Source: an uncultured Clostridia bacterium
GTDB taxonomy: Bacteria > Bacillota > Clostridia > Oscillospirales > Acutalibacteraceae
Direction of reading: 5' to 3'
Assembly: GCA_937919155.1 (NCBI GenBank)
Contig: CALFPM010000066.1
Span: 1-20,242 of the forward strand
Length of the DNA stretch: 20,242 nucleotides
The notes under the pieces were generated by a model. That model searched no databases. It was not told the DNA's origin and was given only the letters and a program-made list of their open reading frames with translations. Positions 14,285 to 20,242 of this stretch are shown here, in pieces; positions within the stretch are counted from its first letter, which is position 1, and each line of letters starts with the position of its first letter. The position numbers and the translations under genes are program-made.

Positions 14285-14949
14285 GCATTCAGCAGGAAAT
14301 AAAGGATTTTCTTATTGAAAAGGGCGTTGCCGATGTTGGTTTCTTCAAGGTCGAAGACGGCGAAGAATCGTTGCCTTACGGCATCAGCATTGTTGCCCGA
14401 CTTTCCGAAAGCATAATTGACGAAATTGAAGATGAGCCTACCCACACATATTTCAACCATTACCGCAATGTCAATGCGTTTATTGACTCAATGCTGCTTC
14501 AGACAGGTATGTTTCTTCAGCGCAAAGGCTATAAGTACATAACCGTTGCCGCATCCCAGAGCATTAATAAAGACGGCTGGAATTATATGGCGCGCTATTC
14601 ACATAAGAAGGGCGCTTGTCTTGCAGGTCTCGGCTCAATCGGCAGGAATTCGCTTTTTCTTCATAACGAATACGGCAGCTATGTCAGATTGGGAACAATT
14701 TTTACGGACTGTCCCTTTGAATGTGATAATGAGCTTGCAAAGAGCGTTTGCACGGGATGCGACATCTGCGTGAAAGCCTGCCCTGCAAAAGCTATTAAGG
14801 GCGGCGATTGGACTCCCGATACCCCCAGAGAAGAAATTTTTGACCCCGAAGCCTGCAGTAATTATATGAAATCAAAGTTTCAGAAAATCGGCAGAGGTGC
14901 GGTGTGCGGAATATGCATGAAAGTGTGTCCGATGAACAGGCTGAAATAA
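14281..14949 (+). CDS. QueG-like 4Fe-4S double-cluster protein (short)
   Basis: A 222-residue iron-sulphur protein related to epoxyqueuosine reductase QueG, but much shorter than QueG (~310-390) and without the C-terminal HEAT repeats. The segment GACLAGLGSIGRNSLFLHNE (111-130) is the QueG-like cobalamin-domain core. Two cluster motifs follow: C157-x2-C160-x2-C163-x3-C167-P, and C209-x2-C212-x3-C216-P together with C192. Additional cysteines lie at 144 and 148. It overlaps prmA by four bases. Electron-transfer or B12-linked reductase activity is likely; true epoxyqueuosine reduction is doubtful given the truncation, and many Clostridia carry such short paralogues. Confidence 0.85.
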   Translation: MSIQQEIKDFLIEKGVADVGFFKVEDGEESLPYGISIVARLSESIIDEIEDEPTHTYFNHYRNVNAFIDSMLLQTGMFLQRKGYKYITVAASQSINKDGWNYMARYSHKKGACLAGLGSIGRNSLFLHNEYGSYVRLGTIFTDCPFECDNELAKSVCTGCDICVKACPAKAIKGGDWTPDTPREEIFDPEACSNYMKSKFQKIGRGAVCGICMKVCPMNRLK

Positions 14950-14961
14950 GAGGTAATTTTT

Positions 14962-15690
14962 ATGAAAACTTTTGATATAAAACTTACAAACGAACTTGCA
15001 AAGCTTACGGTTTATCTGCCCGATAAATCAAGAGAAATGGGCCATATGGATATCCGTAAGGCAGTTCTTGTTATTCCCGGCGGAGGCTATTCAATGTGTT
15101 CTGACCGTGAGGCAGAGCCTCTTGCGTTTGCTTTTCTTTCAAAAGGTTATGCGGCGTTCGTGCTCAGATACACAGTAGGTAAGCAGTATGATTTTTCAAT
15201 GCCCATGGCAGATGTTAATGAGGCAATGAAAGTGATTTGCGATAACGCCGATGAATGGAGCATTGACAGAGAGAAAATCGCCGCAATCGGCTTTTCTGCA
15301 GGCGGTCATCTTTGCGCTGCACTCTCAACAATGGGTGATATCCGCCCTGCCGCAAGCATCCTTGTTTATCCCTGCATCCTTGAATCAATGAGCAATATTC
15401 TTTGTTTCCCTGTGCCGGGCCTTGAAAGCAAGGTGGATGAAAAAACTCCTCCTGCATTCATCGTTTCCGCAAGCGCGGATAACCTTGTGCCCATCGAGAA
15501 TTCTCTTGCTTATGCATCTGCACTTGACAAAAAGAACATTCCCTTTGAAATGCACATTTACGAAAAGGGATACCACGGATTTTCACTTGCAGATAATGTG
15601 GTTTATCAGAAAGCGGAAGCTGATTACTGTGCACATATCCGCGGCTGGTTTGACCTTTGCGCCAAATGGCTCGAAAAAAGATATGAATAA
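14962..15690 (+). CDS. Alpha/beta hydrolase (acetyl-esterase/BD-FAE-like)
   Basis: A 242-residue cytosolic serine hydrolase of the alpha/beta fold, with no signal peptide. The oxyanion-hole motif PGGGY lies at 39-43. The nucleophile is S112 in GFSAGG, the acid is D173 in ASADNLVP, and the histidine is H205 in YHGF. The architecture fits the BD-FAE/acetyl-xylan-esterase-like group that removes acyl groups from sugars, but the natural substrate is unknown. It starts 12 nt after the QueG-like gene with AGAGGTAA as RBS and is the last gene of the operon, followed by a terminator. Confidence 0.9.
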   Translation: MKTFDIKLTNELAKLTVYLPDKSREMGHMDIRKAVLVIPGGGYSMCSDREAEPLAFAFLSKGYAAFVLRYTVGKQYDFSMPMADVNEAMKVICDNADEWSIDREKIAAIGFSAGGHLCAALSTMGDIRPAASILVYPCILESMSNILCFPVPGLESKVDEKTPPAFIVSASADNLVPIENSLAYASALDKKNIPFEMHIYEKGYHGFSLADNVVYQKAEADYCAHIRGWFDLCAKWLEKRYE

Positions 15691-15694
15691 AAAG

Positions 15695-15726
15695 AAAGCG
15701 TTGTGTTCGGATGGGCACAACGCTTT
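15695..15726. terminator. Two-way terminator between the hydrolase and Rieske oxidoreductase genes
   Basis: An 11-bp stem AAAGCGTTGTG/CACAACGCTTT with a 10-nt loop. It is followed by TTTTAATCTTAATTT-like sequence on the plus strand and by a better TTTCTTTTTATT run on the minus strand. It serves both convergent genes. Confidence 0.85.
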
Positions 15727-15731
15727 TAATC

Positions 15732-17039
15732 TTAATTTGGGTTTTTCTTCAGGTCATCGGTTGCGGGATTGTTGATGAGTTCGCCGCTTTCCGTGAATCT
15801 TGAACCGTGGCACGGGCAGTCCCAGGAATGCTCCTCTTTGTTGTATTTCAGAGCACAGCCGAGATGGGGGCACCTTGGTACGGTGGGGGTGATGATTCCC
15901 GCAACGGAATGAAATATATTTGAAAAAAGCTTTGGGTGAAGAACCGAGCGGGACGGGTAAAACACATCGGCATAAGGATTTTCAGCACCTGTTATGATAT
16001 CACTCAGAATCTCCGCGGCAACCATCGAAGAAGTCATTCCCCATTTGTTGAAGCCTGTTGCCACATAAATATTTTTGGCGTCTTCAGCGTATCTTCCGAT
16101 GTAAGGAATGCCGTCAAGGCTCATGCAGTCTTGTGTTGCAAAACGATAACCGATTTCCGCATCGGGAAATTTGTTTTTGCAGAAATTTTCGGAAACTTTG
16201 TATCCTCCGCCTTTTTTGCCCGTTCTGTGGTCGCCTGAGCCGATGAGAAGATAATCTTTGTAATTTCTGAATGAAAAACCGCCTTCTTTATCCTCAAGAT
16301 ACATTCCGTTTACATTCAGTGCGTTTTTTGCGGCAATAACATAGGAACGGTGCTGATATAATTTCAGGGAATATGCGCCGTGTTTGTTTAATACGGGAAA
16401 ATGTGTTGCAACAATGATTTTTTTCGCCGTAACACTGCCGTTTGCGCAAAGGACTTTTTGAGGCAGAAACTCTGTAACCTTTGAGTTTTCATATATATTC
16501 AGTCCTTTTGCAACGGAAAAGATAAAATCAAGAGGGTGGAATTGAGCCTGTCCGCTGATTTTTACCGCTCCGATGCATTCAACGGGCAAAGGAATATCTG
16601 AAACGAATTGCGCCTGAACTCCCAGTTTTTCATATGCTCTGATTTCATTTTCAATTTTTCTGCGGTCGGTTGCCGAATAAATATATGCATCTTTTTCTTC
16701 AAAACCGCAGGGGAACTTTTCAGCCGTTTTTCTGATTTTTTCAAGAGCGTTTTTGTTAGCCGCAAGATATTTGAATGCTTTTTCCTTGCCGAAGCTTTTT
16801 ATAAGTCTGTCATAAATAATGCCGTGCTGAAACGTTATTTTGGCGGTGGTGTTCTGCGTTGTTCCCGAACCGATGCTTTTGGCTTCAAGCAAAACGCAGT
16901 CCACACCTCTGTCTGTCAGTTCTTTAAGACACAAAATTCCTGCAAGACCTCCGCCGACAATAACAACATCCGTTCTGATGTCTCCCTGAAGCACGGGGAA
17001 TTTTTCTGCTTTTGTAGTGGCACTCCATATTGAATTCAA
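15732..17039 (-). CDS. FAD-dependent oxidoreductase fused to a Rieske [2Fe-2S] domain
   Basis: A 435-residue cytosolic flavoprotein: DAO-type FAD domain with VVIVGGGLAG near residues 25-34, a central substrate region, and a C-terminal Rieske domain. The Rieske ligands are C390-x-H392 (CPHLGC) and C408-x2-H411 (CPCHGS). C395 and C410 match the disulphide pair of high-potential Rieske proteins. This architecture is common in bacteria; substrate and partner are unknown. The start is taken as TTG at 17039, because AGAGGTGA lies 7 nt before it and the resulting N-terminus (MNSIWSATT) fits the family. The upstream ATGs at 17099 and 17060 have no RBS. It has its own promoter and a ~150-nt leader with possible alternative pairing. 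Confidence 0.9.
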   Translation of the reverse strand: MNSIWSATTKAEKFPVLQGDIRTDVVIVGGGLAGILCLKELTDRGVDCVLLEAKSIGSGTTQNTTAKITFQHGIIYDRLIKSFGKEKAFKYLAANKNALEKIRKTAEKFPCGFEEKDAYIYSATDRRKIENEIRAYEKLGVQAQFVSDIPLPVECIGAVKISGQAQFHPLDFIFSVAKGLNIYENSKVTEFLPQKVLCANGSVTAKKIIVATHFPVLNKHGAYSLKLYQHRSYVIAAKNALNVNGMYLEDKEGGFSFRNYKDYLLIGSGDHRTGKKGGGYKVSENFCKNKFPDAEIGYRFATQDCMSLDGIPYIGRYAEDAKNIYVATGFNKWGMTSSMVAAEILSDIITGAENPYADVFYPSRSVLHPKLFSNIFHSVAGIITPTVPRCPHLGCALKYNKEEHSWDCPCHGSRFTESGELINNPATDDLKKNPN

Positions 17040-17046
17040 AAAAATC

Positions 17047-17192
17047 ACCTCTGAATTCATTTTGCTCAGATTTCTCAGAAAAATCAAAGAGGTTTCCAAA
17101 CAGAAAAATCTGCTTTGTCGGAAACACAGTTGGTTGTCGGTAATGTAAATTAATACATTGCTTCATTTGCTTAATGCCGGTGAAGCATTTTT
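17047..17192 (-). promoter_or_regulatory. Structured leader of the Rieske oxidoreductase gene
   Basis: About 150 nt separate the likely transcription start from the TTG start. The RBS core AGAGGT (17047-17052) can pair with ACCTCT (17088-17093). The overlapping GGAAAC (17092-17097) can instead pair with GTTTCC (17120-17125), enclosing a CAGA-TTTT-TCTG hairpin (17101-17112). A further TGCTTCA/TGAAGCA pair lies near 17159-17187. No known riboswitch class is recognised. Confidence 0.4.
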
Positions 17193-17198
17193 GTCATA

Positions 17199-17227
17199 AT
17201 TGTATAAATTTTCATTGATTATTTCAA
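17199..17227 (-). promoter_or_regulatory. Promoter of the Rieske oxidoreductase gene
   Basis: Minus strand: TTGAAA (17222-17227), 17-bp spacer and TACAAT (17199-17204). It overlaps the divergent transporter promoter on the other strand. Confidence 0.65.
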
Positions 17228-17243
17228 TTTTGTGTGATATTAT
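17215..17243 (+). promoter_or_regulatory. Promoter of the GPH transporter-LRR operon
   Basis: TTGATT (17215-17220), 17-bp spacer and TATTAT (17238-17243) with a TGn extension, 25 nt before the ATG at 17269. The short leader carries AAGGAGGT. Confidence 0.75.
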
Positions 17244-17268
17244 AAATAAAATAAGGAGGTCTGATACA

Positions 17269-19023
17269 ATGAGCAAATTAACGGGAAAGGTGCAAGCCTT
17301 TTTCACTGAGGTGAAAACCCACTGGAATACCCCTGCGGAGGGCAAATATGTGCCCTACAAGGAGTATAAGGATGTTGTTTTTGCCGTAGGAAGTAACTAT
17401 GCAGGGTCAAAGGTGCTTGAGTACATCGGCTTTTTCTCTGCTTGTTACCTCATTATGCACCACTATAAACTGCCCTATCTTACCTTTTCGGTTATCAGCA
17501 TTCTGAATATGCCTCTGGGATACATTTCAGCGTTGATGTGGTGGTTTGTGTGTGATAATCTCGGCTTCCTGCCAAAGAAAACAGAGCGTAAATTTTATCT
17601 TGTCTATGTGCTGATGATGATATTCGGCATATCTACCATACTTTTTGACTATTCGCTTTTGTTCAATCAGACAAGCTCGTTCATTACATATCTCAACGGT
17701 CTTGAGGGTATGAATGCCACCGCCTGTTTCAAAACATTCGGAACTCATTTCCTTTACACAGGCTGGGTCGGTGCGCGTAATATCTTCTGGCGTAAAAAGC
17801 TGTTGCCCAAGTTTGGCAGATATAAATATTCGCTTTATTGTGATGTTATTCCCAAGTGTATAATGGTCATCCTTATCGGCTGGCTTCCCGTTTATAACAT
17901 TCCCGATGTTGCAACAAGAGTATGGGTTGCCAATCTGCTGTTTGCAACTTATAATGTTTTCGGCTTTGCAAACAACTTGGAAACCTGCACAAGAAGCATC
18001 AGCCCCAACCTGCAGGAAAGAATTCTTGTGCGCAGCTATCCCGTAAAAATTTCTCATTTCTTCAATACGATTGTAGGTATCGTTATGCCTGCAATCATAG
18101 GTATGCTCAGATATGAATGGGCGGATATCAATGTTTACAGATATGTTATCCCAATCACTTTCTGCGTGCTTGCCGCAATGACAATGATTTTTGCAGGTAG
18201 GGTCAAGGAAAGAATTCCTCAGCCTCCCGTTGAAAAGAAAGTTCAGATCAAGTTCTGGGACGGTATGTTCGGCGTGCTTAAAAATAAGTATCTGCTCATC
18301 AACACGATTAAAGATCTTATTGATTCTCTCGGCAACGGTATGCTGCCATTTGTTACCATTCTTTATTTCTATACCTTCCGTCTCAGCGGTTTGCCTTACA
18401 GCCTTATTGTTATGCTTATTTCATTTGCAGGCACTCCGCCCGACCTTCTTTCACCCTATTTCCTCAAGAGATTCTCGTATAAGCAGATTATGATTTTCTA
18501 TCAGCTTTCGAGAGCTGTGGGCAACGCACTTATTGCCGCTGCAATGTGGTTCTGCGGCGATAATGTTAACCTTTGCGGCGCAATCTGCGTTGTAGTGCTG
18601 TTCTTTATGGAAATGACCAAGACCGTGCCCACAACCGCAGGTCACGATATGAATGTTCGTATCGGCGACTATCAGATGTATCTTTCGGGTGAACGCCTTG
18701 AAAGCTTTGCGGGCGTTTTCGGTTGGTTTACAGGCCCCATAACCTCATTTGTAGGTCTTATTATTCCGCTTATGCTTCTCAATTATGGCTTCAACAGCAA
18801 TTGGGATGTTCTGTTTATTGACGATTCAAGAAGAAACATAATTGTAATTCCGATTATTGTTGATGTTATCGGATTTTTCCTTATGGCTATTCCTTACCTT
18901 TTCTGGGACTACGACAGCAAGAAGCAGAATATGGTTATGGAAGTTCTCAAACGCCGTGCAGAGGTTACGGAAAAGAAAGCTGAAGAAGAAGGCGTTTCCG
19001 TGTCGGGCGGCTATCTTGGTTAA
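17269..19023 (+). CDS. MFS/GPH-type membrane transporter
   Basis: A 584-residue polytopic membrane protein with about 12 hydrophobic segments, resembling the glycoside-pentoside-hexuronide (GPH, MelB-like) branch of the major facilitator superfamily, which imports sugars or glycosides with a cation. The N-terminal ~45 residues are soluble, then membrane segments run from ~48 to ~550, with a charged cytoplasmic tail. At 584 residues it is longer than typical GPH carriers (~450-500). The ATG at 17269 is chosen because AAGGAGGT lies just upstream; the in-frame upstream ATG at 17200 precedes the promoter. The BspA-type LRR gene follows after 16 nt. Fold is confident, sub-family moderate, substrate unknown. 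Confidence 0.8.
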   Translation: MSKLTGKVQAFFTEVKTHWNTPAEGKYVPYKEYKDVVFAVGSNYAGSKVLEYIGFFSACYLIMHHYKLPYLTFSVISILNMPLGYISALMWWFVCDNLGFLPKKTERKFYLVYVLMMIFGISTILFDYSLLFNQTSSFITYLNGLEGMNATACFKTFGTHFLYTGWVGARNIFWRKKLLPKFGRYKYSLYCDVIPKCIMVILIGWLPVYNIPDVATRVWVANLLFATYNVFGFANNLETCTRSISPNLQERILVRSYPVKISHFFNTIVGIVMPAIIGMLRYEWADINVYRYVIPITFCVLAAMTMIFAGRVKERIPQPPVEKKVQIKFWDGMFGVLKNKYLLINTIKDLIDSLGNGMLPFVTILYFYTFRLSGLPYSLIVMLISFAGTPPDLLSPYFLKRFSYKQIMIFYQLSRAVGNALIAAAMWFCGDNVNLCGAICVVVLFFMEMTKTVPTTAGHDMNVRIGDYQMYLSGERLESFAGVFGWFTGPITSFVGLIIPLMLLNYGFNSNWDVLFIDDSRRNIIVIPIIVDVIGFFLMAIPYLFWDYDSKKQNMVMEVLKRRAEVTEKKAEEEGVSVSGGYLG

Positions 19024-19039
19024 CGGGAGGTGAAACGGT

Positions 19040-20242
19040 ATGAGTAAAAAAGAAAAGAAAATTCAGGTTGAAGAACCCATTCATCTTGATATTCCCGAGG
19101 ATGAAATATGGACTTATCAGGTAGAGGGTCTTGCGGCTCCGCATATCAATAAGCCCTATAAGCATTTCGGAATAAAAAAGGCTGTTTTTGCGCTCGTTAT
19201 TATCATAGCTGTTTCAATTTCCTGCTATTTCAGCGTAAGAACCGTTCAGAAGGATACTTTTGAATATGAGCAGACTCAGTCAGGATATGAACTTTCCAAA
19301 TTCAGCAACACGGGCTATCTTACCGTGCTGGATATCGATTATGTTTCTGTTGTTGAATATGATAAAGAAAATCCTGATGTAAACACAAATTTTATTATCA
19401 GAAAAGATGAAAGCAAACCCGTAACTTCCGTTGGCAGTTATGCACTTAACTGTGATGAAAAAATCAAAGTGATCAATATCGGTGCGGATGTGGATTTTGT
19501 TGATCCCAAGGCATTCTATTCCTGCTGGGCGCTTCAGCAGATTGAGGTTGATGAAAATAACCCCAATTACTGCGATATTGACGGTGTGCTTTATAACAAA
19601 GACAAAACCGAAATCATCTGCCGTCCCTGCGACCATGATACTTACCTTGCGGAGAAATACGGACATGCGGTTTATGATGAAAACGGCTACAGAACAGAGC
19701 CCTCGCCTGAGGATGACAACTACGAGCAATATGTCAACGATGTTCTTACTTTTGTTATTCCTTCATCGGTAAAGACTGTCGGTCAGCTTTGCTTTAACTA
19801 TGCAAACATGAAAACCGTTTATATTCCCGAAGGAGTAACGGTCATTGAAACGCTCGGTTTCTTTGAGATTCCCTTGCTCGAGAATATATACAGCTACAAG
19901 CCTGCCGCAGATGTGACAGACTCTCATTTCACATCTCAGGCTGTTCTCGGCGAATTTTATAATTCGCTGCCCGAAGGTCTTGAATATATCGGCTCCGATG
20001 CTTTCAGCTACAATCAGGCAATGAACTATATGTTTATTCCTGCAAGTGTCAAGTATATCGGTCACCATGCTTTCTGGGATACCGTATATAAAGACGGAGA
20101 TACCCTCAAGGGTGTTACTGAAATAAATGTTGCTGTTTCAAAGGAAGAGTTTGATTACGTTGAAACAGGCGATAACTGGCGTCCGCAGTATGACTATATG
20201 CTCTTCAAAAAGAGTATTGATGTTGTTTATGGCGCAGAAAGA
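19040..20242 (+). CDS. Membrane-anchored BspA-type leucine-rich-repeat protein (partial)
   Basis: An open frame from the ATG at 19040 to the right edge (401 codons), with GGGAGGTGA upstream. Residues 1-46 are charged and cytoplasmic, and ~47-66 form a single membrane segment (AVFALVIIIAVSISCYF), giving a type II topology with the rest outside. From ~115 on it carries degenerate LRR_5/BspA repeats: AFYSCWALQQIEVDENNPNY, VLYNKDKTEIICRP, a VIPSSVK-type strand, and YIGSDAF and YIGHHAF turns. BspA-like repeats are common in gut Firmicute surface proteins and often mediate binding. It is co-transcribed with the transporter (16-nt gap). The C-terminus is missing, so any further domain is unseen. Confidence 0.85.
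   Translation, partial: MSKKEKKIQVEEPIHLDIPEDEIWTYQVEGLAAPHINKPYKHFGIKKAVFALVIIIAVSISCYFSVRTVQKDTFEYEQTQSGYELSKFSNTGYLTVLDIDYVSVVEYDKENPDVNTNFIIRKDESKPVTSVGSYALNCDEKIKVINIGADVDFVDPKAFYSCWALQQIEVDENNPNYCDIDGVLYNKDKTEIICRPCDHDTYLAEKYGHAVYDENGYRTEPSPEDDNYEQYVNDVLTFVIPSSVKTVGQLCFNYANMKTVYIPEGVTVIETLGFFEIPLLENIYSYKPAADVTDSHFTSQAVLGEFYNSLPEGLEYIGSDAFSYNQAMNYMFIPASVKYIGHHAFWDTVYKDGDTLKGVTEINVAVSKEEFDYVETGDNWRPQYDYMLFKKSIDVVYGAER

Noticed and set aside
17040..17099. ATG starts upstream of the Rieske oxidoreductase (17099 and 17060)
   Set aside because: Neither has an RBS; TTG at 17039 has AGAGGTGA at 7 nt and gives the usual family N-terminus.
17200..17268. Upstream in-frame ATG for the GPH transporter
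   Set aside because: It lies upstream of the mapped-by-eye promoter; the ATG at 17269 has AAGGAGGT.

Overview
The window looks like chromosomal DNA of an anaerobic, moderately low-GC Firmicute, most likely a gut Clostridia member (Oscillospiraceae/Ruminococcaceae-like). This rests on a SCIFF ranthipeptide with its radical SAM maturase, an FMN riboswitch ahead of a RibU-type ECF S component, a YhaM exonuclease, ROK and GH2 sugar genes, consensus sigma-A promoters with 16-17 bp spacers, and strong AGGAGG-type ribosome binding sites. Taxonomy is inference. I see no rRNA, tRNA, CRISPR array, insertion sequence or phage gene.

Left part (1-7849, all minus strand). Reading in the direction of transcription: a promoter at 7821-7849 drives a ROK sugar kinase, a GmhA-like SIS isomerase and a GH2 glycosidase, which form a small sugar-use operon. 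A new promoter at 4447-4475 drives the 51-residue SCIFF precursor. After an intergenic hairpin come its radical SAM maturase and, directly abutting it, an Orn/Lys/Arg decarboxylase-type PLP enzyme. That operon ends in a terminator that contains the decarboxylase stop codon. A further promoter then starts an OPT-family oligopeptide transporter that runs off the left edge.

Middle part (7905-11331). On the plus strand, a DUF421 (YetF) membrane protein and a DUF4363 protein overlap by four bases, and both start with TTG. An NfeD-like protein and a stomatin-type SPFH protein follow under their own promoter and end in a strong two-way hairpin. Converging from the right is a riboflavin ECF transporter S component (ribU) under an FMN riboswitch with a terminator expression platform.

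Right part (11332-20242). A compact five-gene plus-strand operon holds YhaM, a DUF2804 protein, PrmA, a short QueG-like 4Fe-4S protein and an alpha/beta hydrolase. Three of its four junctions are overlaps or near-overlaps. A shared terminator separates it from a convergent FAD oxidoreductase fused to a Rieske domain. That gene probably starts at a TTG and has an unexplained leader of about 150 nt. Its promoter overlaps back-to-back with the promoter of a GPH/MFS-type transporter, which is followed 16 nt later by a membrane-anchored BspA-type leucine-rich-repeat protein that is cut by the right edge.

The points most worth a second look are the SCIFF operon with its attached PLP decarboxylase and extra precursor cysteine, the structured leader of the Rieske oxidoreductase with overlapping divergent promoters, the ROK kinase lacking the zinc-site cysteines beside a GmhA-like isomerase with all metal ligands, and the transporter plus anchored LRR pair. 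None of these is shown to be a new system by sequence alone.
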